A stretch of 64,000 nucleotides of DNA, taken from contig JAUXRX010000041.1 of assembly GCA_030681645.1 (NCBI GenBank), forward strand, positions 62,001 to 126,000, given 5' to 3'. The position numbers were made by a program, and so were the translations under genes. The stretch is from Archangium sp. (lineage in GTDB: Bacteria > Myxococcota > Myxococcia > Myxococcales > Myxococcaceae). Each line of letters begins with the position of its first letter. The stretch's first letter is position 1. Under the pieces are notes generated by a model, which was given only the letters and a program-made list of their open reading frames with translations, had not been told where the DNA came from and did no database searches. Positions 1-8,521 of the stretch are shown piece by piece.

Positions 1-1
1 G

Positions 2-1174
2 AACCTGAACCCGTGGTTCGTGAAGGTGGAGCAGATCCCCATGACGGAGGTGCCCATCGGCTCGGTGGGCGTGGTGGTCAGCTACGTGGGCAAGGAGCAC
101 CTCGACGTGTCGGGGGCGGACTTCACGCACGGTGACCTGGTGGAGCGCGGCCGCAAGGGCGTGTGGGTCGAGGCGCTGCTGCCGGGCAAGCACCCCATCA
201 ACACGAAGGTGATGAAGGTCGAGCTCGTGCCCACCACGAACATCGTCCTCAACTGGGCGGGGCGGGTGGAGCAGCACGGGTACGACCAGAAGCTGGCGCC
301 CATCACCGTGCGCTCGCACGACGGGTTCAGCTTCACGCTCGACGTGTCGCAGATCATTCACATCGGCATGAAGCAGGCGCCGCGGGTCATCTCGCGGGTC
401 GGCAGCATGCAGAACCTGGTGGACCACGTGCTGCAGCCCACGGTGGCCAACTACTTCCGCAACTCGGCGCAGCAGGTGGGCGTGCTCGAGTTCCTGTCGG
501 CGCGCAGTGACCGGCAGCGCGAGGCGTACGACGCGATCAAGGCGGCGCTGTCGGCCTACGACGTGGAGTGCATCGACACGTTGATCGGCGACATCCAGCC
601 TCCGGCCGAGCTGATGAAGACGCAGACCGACCGGAAGATCGCCGAAGAGCTGCAGCGCACCTACGGGGTGCAGCGCGAGGCGCAGGTGAAGCGGCAGCAG
701 CTCGAGCGCGAGACGTCGATCGCCAACATGCAGGGCGAGGTGGTGCGAAGCGAGCAGATGGTGGCCATCAGCGAGAAGAACGCGCTGGCGGTGGCCGAGA
801 CGGCGCGCGGTGAAGCGAGCCGGGTGCGCTTCGCGGCAGAGGCGGAAGCGGACGCGACCCGGCAGCGCGCCGAGGCGCAGGCGACGGCGACGCGGCTCAA
901 CGGTGACGCCGAGGCCGAGGCGACGAAGGCGATCGGCGCGGCGAAGGCCGAGGCCTACAAGGTGGGCGTCGAGGCGATGGGCAACGCGGCGTTCACCTCG
1001 GTGCAGCTGGCCACGATTCTCGGCCAGCACGGGGTGAAGCTGGTGCCGGACATCGCGGTGAGCGGCGGCGGCGAGGCGGGCGGGCTGGCGTCGGTGATGG
1101 TGGCGAAGTTGCTGCAGCGCGAGCTGCCGGCGAAGGCGGCGCTGACGCCGGCGAACGGCAAGCCGGCCGTTTGA
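2..1174 (+). CDS. SPFH/Band 7 (flotillin-like) protein, 5' end cut by window
   Basis: Membrane-associated scaffold protein of the SPFH (stomatin/prohibitin/flotillin) superfamily. The reading frame is open to the first bases of the window and continues a plausible N-terminal sequence ahead of the first possible start (GTG at 20), so the true start and probably a membrane anchor lie upstream. The first ~200 visible residues form the SPFH domain. About residues 190-330 are a charged, Ala/Glu/Arg-rich coiled coil typical of flotillins, followed by a Gly-rich tail. Family members oligomerise on membranes. No NfeD-type partner is seen downstream. The family call is firm; the cellular role is not. 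Confidence 0.85.
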   Translation, partial: NLNPWFVKVEQIPMTEVPIGSVGVVVSYVGKEHLDVSGADFTHGDLVERGRKGVWVEALLPGKHPINTKVMKVELVPTTNIVLNWAGRVEQHGYDQKLAPITVRSHDGFSFTLDVSQIIHIGMKQAPRVISRVGSMQNLVDHVLQPTVANYFRNSAQQVGVLEFLSARSDRQREAYDAIKAALSAYDVECIDTLIGDIQPPAELMKTQTDRKIAEELQRTYGVQREAQVKRQQLERETSIANMQGEVVRSEQMVAISEKNALAVAETARGEASRVRFAAEAEADATRQRAEAQATATRLNGDAEAEATKAIGAAKAEAYKVGVEAMGNAAFTSVQLATILGQHGVKLVPDIAVSGGGEAGGLASVMVAKLLQRELPAKAALTPANGKPAV

Positions 1175-1246
1175 AGTGAGCGAGGTGGGCGGAGGCCGAA
1201 GAGGCTTCCGCCCGCTTCGGCTGACTTGACCGGGTGTGGAGCCGAG

Positions 1247-1852
1247 TCAGGCCTCGCTGGTGAAGGCGCGCCAACGCGTTCCCAGCCCTCGGAGCGCGAG
1301 TCGCGCCCGTCGGAGGCTGTCGCTTCGCTGGGCGGCGACTGCCAGTCGCCAATGCTGCGAGGCGAACTCCACGATAGCTGTCACGTAGCCAGGGCCCACC
1401 TGCGAGTGCGCGCCATCAGCCGGAACGATGTCACGCTTGAGTCGGGAACTGGTGGAGTGTCGGACGAGGTCGACGAGCGTCCGCTTCGGGTCCGCAAGCC
1501 CATCCGGGTCCAAAGGAACGCGCGTCGGAGCCACTCGAAAGAACTCGGCGAACCTCTCCCGATCTGCAAGCAGCCAAGCTTCGGTTTCTCGAACCGCCAG
1601 GCGCAGGCAGAACCATCGAGCCTTGGGCCTTCCTTCGATCCAGGCCGGGGCACACGGTGCATCCTGGTCCAAGTCTCGAAGGATGAACCACGGCTGGCGT
1701 TCTGCCGCTGCCGCATACTTTGCCAACTGCGCATCGAGCTTCGTCTTTCCCTGGGCTGACTTCGCGAGGAAGACTGCCAGGCCGGCGTCGTCCATCAGGG
1801 CGCGCGCCAACGGCTCGTCGGTCGGTCCTTCGAACACGATGAAGCCTGTCAT
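1247..1852 (-). CDS. DUF4276 / TOPRIM-like putative nuclease
   Basis: A 201-residue protein whose motifs match the DUF4276/TOPRIM-like fold: an N-terminal acidic motif (E8-G9, T11-D12), a central D60-x-D62 after a hydrophobic strand, and the DUF4276 hallmark RETEAWLLAD at 88-97. TOPRIM-like proteins of this type are metal-dependent nucleases often paired with ABC-class ATPases. Its ATG overlaps the TGA of the upstream ATPase gene by 4 nt (ATGA), so the two are almost certainly coupled. The pair is visibly less GC-rich than its surroundings. Nuclease activity and a defence role are inferred from motifs and pairing. Confidence 0.7.
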   Translation of the reverse strand: MTGFIVFEGPTDEPLARALMDDAGLAVFLAKSAQGKTKLDAQLAKYAAAAERQPWFILRDLDQDAPCAPAWIEGRPKARWFCLRLAVRETEAWLLADRERFAEFFRVAPTRVPLDPDGLADPKRTLVDLVRHSTSSRLKRDIVPADGAHSQVGPGYVTAIVEFASQHWRLAVAAQRSDSLRRARLALRGLGTRWRAFTSEA

Positions 1853-2997
1853 CAGGGCTCCGCAACGAGCGGAAGCGGTAACTGCGAGACGCGGTAGGGG
1901 CGGGTCCGGGCGCCGACCAACTCGCTCAGCGGAAGACCGCTTCTGGCAGCACTGACGAACTCCGGGATCTCGCTCCCGAGCTTCGCGACCGTCTCCTGGT
2001 CGGTCGGCTCGAGCACGATGACTTCGCGCGGATCGATGCCCGGGTCGGCCAGCATGTTCATCGCATGCGTGCTGACGAACATCTGGCGGCGATGTCGCCG
2101 CGCCGCGCTGTGCAAAAGTTGTGGGAGTGTCTGAACAATTCCCTCGTGAAGCGAGAGCTCGGGTTCCTCCAGCACCAACGGGGCCTTGCCCTCGAGAATC
2201 GCCCAGAGAAGGCCGATGAGTCGCACTGTCCCATCAGAGAACTCGCGCTCGCTCTGCCAACTGCCCTGGGGTCGCCAATGGGCGTATTTCGCCTCGAGAT
2301 GAGGGGTGCCACTCCTCTTGTCGCGCATCACCCGAAGTTCGTCGAACTGCGGCACCGCGAACTTCAGCAACTTCTCGAGACGGCGAAGGGCGCCTTTCTG
2401 CTTCTTGTTTGGAAGACCAGCGAGCTGCTCGATGAAGTCAGACCCCGGGGCATCCCGAAGCACATCGCGCATCTGGACAGACTTCACGACCTGAGGGACG
2501 ACGTGAACGAACACGGTGCTGGCCAGCGCGTCCGCCAGTGCCCGGAACTTCGCGTTCTGTGTCACCTGCTCGAGGTGCGTCTGCTCGAGCCGCCGAGCGT
2601 CTTTGCTGTCGTCGGCGTCAGGCCGGTCCAGCAGAACCTGGTCACCACGGCGAACGACCTCGCGCTCGACTCGGAACGGCCTGGTCTTGCTGCCGTTCAG
2701 AGCCAGTTCGTATTCCCAGATCACGCCGTCCACGTTCACCGTGACTGCAACCTTCAACTCGCTGTTGAAGCGCGCATGGAGGCTGCGGAGGTGCGTGAAC
2801 CCGACCCGCTCATCCAGCGCCGTGGCGAGCCCTCCCTTAGGTTTGGCGACGTCTCGCAGGAACTTCAAAGCGTCGAGGAGGTTCGTCTTGCCTGCGGCGT
2901 TGGGCCCAACGACGAACATGCGCTCTTGCAGCTCCAACTCGACCGAGCGGAAGTTGCGCCAGTTGGAGAGAGCAAGACGGGTGAACTGAATCGACAT
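1852..2997 (-). CDS. AAA (SMC/OLD-like, AAA_21) ATPase
   Basis: A 381-residue ABC/SMC-type ATPase. Walker A is GPNAAGKTN (31-39), the signature-like element is FSDGT (253-257), Walker B is LVLEEPE (274-280) and the switch histidine lies in STHA (309-312). The N-terminus starts directly at the first strand of the fold. ATG at 2997 is chosen because it begins the conserved fold and follows GGAAG; a longer frame upstream lacks family-like sequence. ATPases of this class act with a nuclease partner in OLD/Gabija/PARIS-type systems, and the downstream gene is TOPRIM-like. Base composition is lower in GC than flanking genes, suggesting acquisition. Confidence 0.8.
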   Translation of the reverse strand: MSIQFTRLALSNWRNFRSVELELQERMFVVGPNAAGKTNLLDALKFLRDVAKPKGGLATALDERVGFTHLRSLHARFNSELKVAVTVNVDGVIWEYELALNGSKTRPFRVEREVVRRGDQVLLDRPDADDSKDARRLEQTHLEQVTQNAKFRALADALASTVFVHVVPQVVKSVQMRDVLRDAPGSDFIEQLAGLPNKKQKGALRRLEKLLKFAVPQFDELRVMRDKRSGTPHLEAKYAHWRPQGSWQSEREFSDGTVRLIGLLWAILEGKAPLVLEEPELSLHEGIVQTLPQLLHSAARRHRRQMFVSTHAMNMLADPGIDPREVIVLEPTDQETVAKLGSEIPEFVSAARSGLPLSELVGARTRPYRVSQLPLPLVAEP

Positions 2998-3080
2998 TGC
3001 TTCCGAACAGACCCCACCTCGACCCGGCGGACAACACCAAGCAGCAGACCTGCTGCCGCACTCGGGCATGAGGAGGCCGG

Positions 3081-3752
3081 TCAACCCGCGAGGTCCACCC
3101 ACAACGCTGCGCCCTGCCCCTCGAGCGTTACCTCGCCGCGCTCGAGCCGCGCGCCTTCTCCGGTGGCGAGCGTAGCCGCGCCCACCTGGAGCGGCCCGGC
3201 GATCGCCAGCAGGTATCCCCGGCGACCGGTGGCGATCTCCAGGGTGCGGCGTCCCTTCACGTCGACCCACCACACGCGGGCATCGCAGCGCAGCGGCATG
3301 CCCTCGTCGCCCGCGACCAGGTGCTGCCCCGCTTCGTCGGGGAGCTGCCGGTAGAAGTACGCCGGCGCGCCCCCGCGCGTGACGGGCTCGAACCAGATCT
3401 GCAGCATGCGGGTGTTCGCGTCGGTGTCGTTGCCCTCGGCGTGCCGCATGCCGTCGCGCGAGGAGATCAACTGCGCACCGCGCGGCCGCACCACCGAGCC
3501 GTTCGCGCCGTCGCCGTGGTGGCTCATGTCGCCCTCGAGCACCACGCTCAAGATCTCCATGTCCCGGTGCGGGTGCAGTGGGAAACGAGAGCGCGGCGAG
3601 AACGTGGCGTCGGCCAGCACCAGCAGCGGACCCAGCGGCTTGCCCTGGCCCGCACTCGGCCCCACGGTGGCCACGAAGTGATCTCTCAAGGTCAGCCACG
3701 GCAGCGTGGTGGTGGGCAGCGACGCGAGCGGTCGGGGGTGAATCGGGGCCAC
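3081..3752 (-). CDS. Pirin family protein
   Basis: A 223-residue bicupin of the pirin/YhhW family, which binds a metal and in some members has quercetin 2,3-dioxygenase activity. The N-terminal cupin keeps the metal-ligand pattern: LHPHRDMEI supplies two histidines, and GMRHAEGN supplies the third histidine and the glutamate. GTG at 3752 is chosen because CGGAG sits just upstream and the length matches the ~230-residue family norm; longer readings add unrelated sequence. It stands alone, divergent from the DUF3788 gene. Substrate unknown. Confidence 0.82.
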   Translation of the reverse strand: MAPIHPRPLASLPTTTLPWLTLRDHFVATVGPSAGQGKPLGPLLVLADATFSPRSRFPLHPHRDMEILSVVLEGDMSHHGDGANGSVVRPRGAQLISSRDGMRHAEGNDTDANTRMLQIWFEPVTRGGAPAYFYRQLPDEAGQHLVAGDEGMPLRCDARVWWVDVKGRRTLEIATGRRGYLLAIAGPLQVGAATLATGEGARLERGEVTLEGQGAALWVDLAG

Positions 3753-3906
3753 GGGACTCCGGGGTGAACGAGTGCAGGACCAGACAGAGAGGCCGCCAAG
3801 GACGACGGCGCGGCGGGGAAGGCTCACGGGCAACAAGCTACTCTCTGGGCCGGTTGCCCTGGTCACCGTCCTTGTCTGCGGGTCGCCAGTAGAGGAGAGG
3901 ACCCTC

Positions 3907-4305
3907 ATGAGCACCAACGTCCTCAACGATGCGGCCGACCAGCCGACCGACCCGCAGGTGAAGGCTGCGCTGGGCCCGGCGTGGGAGCACTTCGAGGTGC
4001 TGCGCGCGGCCACCGCCACCTGCGAGCACGAGTGGCGTCACTACGGGAAGAAGTACGGCTGGAAGCTCAAGGTGCACGCCGACGACAAGGTGCTCTTCGA
4101 GCTCACGGTGGCCGATGGGTGGTTCCTGGTGTCACTGGCCCTGAGGGAGAAGGAGCGGCTCGAGCTCAAGGGGGATGCGCTCCAGGCGCTGGCCTCGCCG
4201 GAGGGTTTCGTGAAGCTCGAGGTTCGGGACGCGGCCTCCTGCGAACGCGCGCTCGCGCTGGTGCGCTTCATCATGGCCAGGCGCCAGCCGGCAGCTGAGC
4301 AGTAG
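3907..4305 (+). CDS. DUF3788-like protein
   Basis: A 132-residue soluble protein. The segment around YGKKYGWKLK followed by a hydrophobic strand and a second helix resembles the DUF3788 family, small cytosolic proteins of unknown biochemistry. ATG at 3907 is preceded by a strong GAGGAGAGG ribosome-binding site, so the in-frame extension upstream is not used. The stop lies six bases from that of the convergent gene. Nothing points to a specific role. Confidence 0.7.
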   Translation: MSTNVLNDAADQPTDPQVKAALGPAWEHFEVLRAATATCEHEWRHYGKKYGWKLKVHADDKVLFELTVADGWFLVSLALREKERLELKGDALQALASPEGFVKLEVRDAASCERALALVRFIMARRQPAAEQ

Positions 4306-4311
4306 CGGCGG

Positions 4312-4836
4312 TCAGGCTGGCAGCCGCTCGGGTTCCTTCACCCGCGCGAACCCGACCACGTAGTTCGTGCCGTAGGCCTTCGCGCAGGCGGGGCACATCA
4401 CGTACGCGAAGAAGAGCTTGTCGAGCTCGCAGCCCCGCCCGCGGACGAAGGTCCGCATCTCCTCGGACCATCGGCCCATCTCGCTGTAGGGGCCGGAGAA
4501 GACCCTGGTGAGGAACGTGCCCGAGAGGCGTTCCATCTTCGCGCCCGGCACCGGCCTGGTGACGTCGATGTACAGCTCGGAGCCCCAGGGCGAGGAGTCG
4601 TCGGCGAGCATGAGCTGTTGCTCGGACTTCGCGCCGGCCGCCTCGATGAGCGCCATGTCCTTCGTGAGGCGGCGGCCCATGTTCAGCGGCACGTGGAAGA
4701 AGGACACGACGTGGTCCTTGAGGAAGAGCTTGTCATCCCAGTGGACCTCCTTCGCTTCCCAGGTGGCGGGGTCGAACGGTGGGCAACAACCGGTGGGTGT
4801 GACGCTCTTCGGGGTCTGCGCTTGTGCGGTTTGCAT
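4312..4836 (-). CDS. Conserved cysteine-motif protein (often annotated hydrolase)
   Basis: A 174-residue protein with two conserved cysteine clusters: GCCPPFDP near residue 16 and CPACAKAYGTNYVV near residue 151. This arrangement recurs in a widespread uncharacterised bacterial family labelled hydrolase on weak grounds. The middle carries the family's LSGTFLTRVFSGPY-like strand/helix. The C-terminal Cys-x-x-Cys could bind a metal or act as a redox pair. Start ATG at 4836 follows GGAGG, which is itself in a small hairpin. Function not established. Confidence 0.7.
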   Translation of the reverse strand: MQTAQAQTPKSVTPTGCCPPFDPATWEAKEVHWDDKLFLKDHVVSFFHVPLNMGRRLTKDMALIEAAGAKSEQQLMLADDSSPWGSELYIDVTRPVPGAKMERLSGTFLTRVFSGPYSEMGRWSEEMRTFVRGRGCELDKLFFAYVMCPACAKAYGTNYVVGFARVKEPERLPA

Positions 4837-4841
4837 CGGAA

Positions 4842-4855
4842 CCTCCGCAGGGAGG
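4842..4855 (-). promoter_or_regulatory. Small hairpin over the ribosome-binding site
   Basis: CCTCC (4842-4846) and GGAGG (4851-4855) form a 5-bp perfect inverted repeat with a 4-nt loop. On the transcript of the gene starting at 4836, the copy nearest the ATG is its Shine-Dalgarno sequence, so pairing would mask it. It is short and may be chance; two stronger examples occur elsewhere in the window. Confidence 0.3.
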
Positions 4856-5025
4856 AAAGCACCGCGCGTGCCCTGCCCCCGCGCGGCCGGAAATACGGGC
4901 CTGCGAGGGTGCGTCCGCGCAACCGTTGCGGCTGCGTCCAGAGGTCACTTCGCCACGTGCACTCGAAGGTAAGGCGAACCCGGACCTTCTGCACCTGGGC
5001 CAGCGGTCCTGATACTCAGTCCCTG

Positions 5026-5448
5026 ATGAAGGCACCCGTTGCCCACGATGGTTATGCCGGTGTCGCGAAGGGGCTTCTGCGCTGGGCGCTGCTGGGCCTC
5101 GGGACTGCCGGGGTCGGTTGCTTCCTTACGAGCGGTGCCGTCGCGCTTCTCTTCGATTCGGGCGATCAGAAGGCCGATCGCGCTGAACTCGACATCACCA
5201 ACATCAACGCCTCGCTCGCGTCCTTCAGCGCCAAGACGGGCACCTGGCCTTCGGAATCAGGTTGGGCGCAGGCACTGGTCGAAGCGCAGATCCTCGCGCA
5301 CGAACCACTCGACCCATGGGATCACCCCTACCAGTACCGCCTGGCGTCGCCGGACGGAGGAGCCGCTCGCCCGGTTGTGACCTCCGCCGGTCGTGACGGT
5401 GAGCCCGGCACGGACGACGATCTGCCACGGCCCACCTCAATGCGCTGA
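5026..5448 (+). CDS. GspG-like pseudopilin-type protein
   Basis: A 140-residue protein with one N-terminal transmembrane segment (about residues 17-42) and a C-terminal domain like the type II secretion major pseudopilin: DPWDHPYQYR near residue 100 and a calcium-loop-like GTDDDL near the end. It lacks the prepilin-peptidase motif (G-F-T-x-x-E) at the N-terminus, so it is probably anchored by an uncleaved segment and is not a classical pilin subunit. It is a single gene, with no other secretion genes near. ATG at 5026 directly precedes the membrane segment. Confidence 0.65.
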   Translation: MKAPVAHDGYAGVAKGLLRWALLGLGTAGVGCFLTSGAVALLFDSGDQKADRAELDITNINASLASFSAKTGTWPSESGWAQALVEAQILAHEPLDPWDHPYQYRLASPDGGAARPVVTSAGRDGEPGTDDDLPRPTSMR

Positions 5449-5500
5449 ACACGGCTGGGCTCGCTGCGTGCCAGCTACGGGGACCGCCAGCCAACCGAAA

Positions 5501-6922
5501 TTACGAAGGGGCGCGCCTGGTGAGGAGCGAGTCGCCGGGCTCGAGGTCGCGATGAACGACGCCCTTCTGGTGGACCGGGCCAGGGAGGTCGCCCACGGGC
5601 ACCCGCACCGTCGCGCGCGTGCCCCGGTCCTTCGCCGAGATCAGCTCGAACGTGCCGCCCAGCCCGCGGACCTGCTCTCGCAGGCTGAACAGGCCGAAGC
5701 AGGTGTGGGACGCCGAGGCCGGCTCGAAGCCGCGGCCCCCATCTTCCACCACGAGCTCCAGGTGCCCCTCGCTCTCGCGCAGGTGCACCGTCGCGGTGGC
5801 CGAACCGGCGTGCTTGATCACGTTCATCAGCAGCTCGCGCGCGGCGCGGAACACCGCCAGCGCCGTCGTCTCGTCGACCTGACCGCCCCCAGCCTCGAGC
5901 TCGACCCGCAGGCCGTGCTTCTTCTCGAGGTCCTCCGCCAACCAGGAGAGCGCCGCGCCCAGGCCCAGGTCGTAGAGCACCGGCGGACTGAGCGCGAAGA
6001 CGAGCGTGCGGCTGTCGTCGAGTGACTGACGGAGCACCTCCACCACCTCGTCGATGCTGGCGCGCGACGCGCCGCTCACCTCGTCGCGAACGGCGGTGAG
6101 CTTCATCACCGACACGGCCAGCGACTGACCGATCGAGTCATGCAGCTCGAGCGCGATGCGGCGCCGCTCCCGCTCCTGCGCCGCGGTGGCTTCGAAGGCC
6201 ATCCGGCGGAGGCGTTCCTGGTTGTCATGGAGCTCCCGCTCGCGCTCCAGCAACGTCGCCTCGATCTTCTTGCGGACCAGCGCTTCGCCGATCTGCGTTG
6301 CGACCTCCTCGAGCACCTCGATGCGTTCGCAGGCGAAGCGGTCGGGGTTGCGGTCGTTGAGCTGAATGAGGCCGACGATGCGCCCCTTGCTGCGAATGGG
6401 CACGAGGGCCACTGACGCGTAGCCGTGGTGAATGCAGACGTTGCGAGGCCTGAAGCGGGGGTCCTCCCCCGGCGTGAGCTCGAGCAGTTGGGGCGAGTCG
6501 TTCGTCCAGAAGCTGCCGCGGGGCGTGAGGAGCGGGCTGCCGCGCCCCGAGATCACCAGGCCGCAGGTGCACGCGAGGTTGAGCGTGCCGTCGGGCGCTC
6601 GGCACACGGGGCCGGGCCCCTCGCTCTCGAGCAGCGTCATCTCGGTCTCGAGGAACGCGTTCGAGAAGCCCTCCTGGACGAAGTACGGGTAGTCCTCGCC
6701 TTCCTGCAGGCGAATGCCCACCGCGTGAAAGCCGGTGCGGACCTTGAGGGTGTTCAGCACGCGCTGGATGCACTCGCGCCACGGGCCCGTCTCGTTGAGG
6801 ATCTCGAGGATCTCCTGCCCCGCAATCCGGTACTGCTCGAGCGCATCGGCGTGCTCGAGGTCGGGGGCGGGGGCGGGGGCGGCGGTCGTGACCTGCGAAG
6901 CGTTCAGCTTCATCAACAACAA
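5501..6922 (-). CDS. GAF-domain sensor histidine kinase (NarL/DegS type)
   Basis: A 473-residue cytosolic sensor kinase. Residues ~35-215 form a GAF domain with several cysteines (CRAP, CTCG near 107-120 and CIHH near 163) that could bind a ligand or metal. A short coiled coil leads into a HisKA_3 domain with phosphoacceptor H261 in the ERERRRIALELHDSIGQ motif, then an HATPase domain with RELLMNVIKHAG, EDGGRGF and FGLFSLREQ. This subclass normally phosphorylates NarL/LuxR-type regulators; none is adjacent. No transmembrane segment is seen. No clear ribosome-binding site; ATG at 6913 is an equal alternative. Confidence 0.85.
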   Translation of the reverse strand: MLLMKLNASQVTTAAPAPAPDLEHADALEQYRIAGQEILEILNETGPWRECIQRVLNTLKVRTGFHAVGIRLQEGEDYPYFVQEGFSNAFLETEMTLLESEGPGPVCRAPDGTLNLACTCGLVISGRGSPLLTPRGSFWTNDSPQLLELTPGEDPRFRPRNVCIHHGYASVALVPIRSKGRIVGLIQLNDRNPDRFACERIEVLEEVATQIGEALVRKKIEATLLERERELHDNQERLRRMAFEATAAQERERRRIALELHDSIGQSLAVSVMKLTAVRDEVSGASRASIDEVVEVLRQSLDDSRTLVFALSPPVLYDLGLGAALSWLAEDLEKKHGLRVELEAGGGQVDETTALAVFRAARELLMNVIKHAGSATATVHLRESEGHLELVVEDGGRGFEPASASHTCFGLFSLREQVRGLGGTFELISAKDRGTRATVRVPVGDLPGPVHQKGVVHRDLEPGDSLLTRRAPS

Positions 6923-7044
6923 CAGAGCACGGGCACCACGCGCGACAACACCCCCGGCGTTGGGGGGGCGTGATCAGAATCAAGTCGCCCCGGACTCAGT
7001 CAGCGAGTTCGCTCGCTACCTCCGACAGACCGCCGGGATGCCCA

Positions 7045-7268
7045 TCAACTCCGTCTGGCCCTCGGCGAACAGGACCAGGCGCGGTCCTTCTGACTGGCCA
7101 CGCAGAGGGTCACACAGCAGGGAATGGTCAGGCTGAAACTCTCGTTGCCCGGATAAGGAAAGGTGCGGCAACCACAGACCGAGGGGTCGCGCTTCTGCCG
7201 GAGAGCTCAAGGACGGCGCAGCCAGTCAGCGCGAGGACGACGAGCAAGGAGGGCGAAGGGTGTGCCAT
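7045..7268 (-). pseudogene. Possible frameshifted small Cys-rich lipoprotein
   Basis: The 423-bp gap 6923-7345 has no intact gene, but the minus strand from ATG at 7268 encodes a convincing lipoprotein signal (MAHPSPSLLVVLALTGC, lipobox LTGC) and then runs on only to a total of 46 codons. A shifted frame continues with a cysteine-rich stretch (PSVCGCRTFPYPGNESF, then PCC, TLC and WSC) to a stop at 7045. Joined by one frameshift the two parts would make a ~73-residue secreted Cys-rich protein. This could be a decayed gene, a sequencing error, or chance. The rest of the gap shows nothing recognisable. Confidence 0.3.
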
Positions 7269-7345
7269 TCGGCTCAAGCTGACGTTGGCACCCGTGACGC
7301 AATCGGACCTTCGGGTCGATCGCCTGCGGTGCGAAGCTCACACAG

Positions 7346-8521
7346 ATGAGCGAGAACCCGGGCGAGGGCGTGAGCGAGGTGGTTCCCCCGGTTCCCGAGG
7401 CGCCCGCTCCGCCGGAGCCGCCCGCGCCGCCCCCACCACCGCCGCCGCCCGTCGACAGCCGCGTGCACCCGATCGCCGTCGCGATCATCGCCCTGACCGT
7501 GTCGCTGGGGACGTACCTGGCGCTCTCTCTGGTGGGCAGCTTCATCAACCTCGCCTTCTCGCTGGTGTTGTCCCAGTTGGCATTGCTCGGCGTCGCGGTC
7601 GTGGTGCTGCGGCTCTCGCGGCGCGACATCGCGCGCTTCACCGGGCTGGTGGGCAGCCGCCCGCGCGCGTACCTCGTGGGCGCCGCGATCGGGCTCGGCA
7701 ACGCCCTGCTCTTCAGCGCCCCGCTGCAGGTGTTCTCGCGCAAGCTCTTCCCCGAGTGGTTGGTGAAGCTCTTCGACATGACCGAGCTCCTCTCGCGGAT
7801 GAACTTTCTGCCGCTGGAGAAGTGGGCCTTCTTCCTGGCGGCGGTGTGCATGGCGCCGATCGTCGAGGAACTGCTCTTCCGCGGGGTGTTCTTTCGAGCG
7901 CTCTCGCCGTGGAACGTGCGCTGGGCGGCCTTCCTCAGCGCGGGCGTCTTCAGCGCGTACCACCTCGACCCCGTGGGCTTCCTCGCGCGCTTCGAGATTG
8001 GCCTGCTGCTCGCGTGGCTGTTCTGGCGCACGCGCTCGCTGGGCGCCTGCATCGGGGCGCACGCCGCGAACAACCTGCTCGCCATGAGCGGTGCCCTCAT
8101 CGCCCAGCAGGGCCCGAGCGACCCCACCGAGCCGACTACCCTGCTGGGCTGGCTGCCGGTGCTCGCGGTGGGCGCGATGTTCTTCATTCCCGCGGCGCGG
8201 GCGCTGTGGCGCAGCGAGCCCGCCGACTGGGCCACGCCGGCCGACGACCCCGAGGCGCCGCGCCGCTCGTTCTTCGCCGAGGTGCTGCCCTGGGCCACCG
8301 GGCTGGTCCTGAGCATCGCCCTGATGCTGCGCGTCGATGCCGCGGGCGCGCAGCTCACCATCATCGACCTCACCACGCCGCTGCGCAGCGCGAAGACGCC
8401 CCTCGAACATCACGAACGTGACGTGCTGCAGCGCCTGCGGAGAGGCGCTCGCGACGGCACCGGCTCGGTGCGGGCCTACACCCAGCTGAGGCGCGAGCTG
8501 CAGCAGCGGGAGGGGCGATGA
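7346..8521 (+). CDS. CPBP (Abi) family intramembrane metalloprotease
   Basis: A 391-residue membrane protein of the CPBP/CAAX protease (Abi) family, intramembrane glutamate proteases related to Rce1. After a Pro-rich cytosolic start (residues ~13-36) there are about eight transmembrane segments. Catalytic motifs are complete: EELLFRG at 174-180, FSAYH with H206, and HAANN with H239 and N243. The long hydrophilic C-terminal tail is unusual for the family. The stop overlaps the next start by 4 nt (ATGA), so the downstream protein is a likely partner or regulator. No clear ribosome-binding site precedes the ATG. Confidence 0.87.
   Translation: MSENPGEGVSEVVPPVPEAPAPPEPPAPPPPPPPPVDSRVHPIAVAIIALTVSLGTYLALSLVGSFINLAFSLVLSQLALLGVAVVVLRLSRRDIARFTGLVGSRPRAYLVGAAIGLGNALLFSAPLQVFSRKLFPEWLVKLFDMTELLSRMNFLPLEKWAFFLAAVCMAPIVEELLFRGVFFRALSPWNVRWAAFLSAGVFSAYHLDPVGFLARFEIGLLLAWLFWRTRSLGACIGAHAANNLLAMSGALIAQQGPSDPTEPTTLLGWLPVLAVGAMFFIPAARALWRSEPADWATPADDPEAPRRSFFAEVLPWATGLVLSIALMLRVDAAGAQLTIIDLTTPLRSAKTPLEHHERDVLQRLRRGARDGTGSVRAYTQLRRELQQREGR

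Noticed and set aside
2998-3699. Longer N-terminus for the ATPase overlapping pirin
   Set aside because: The extra sequence is the shadow of pirin; the ATPase fold begins at 2997.
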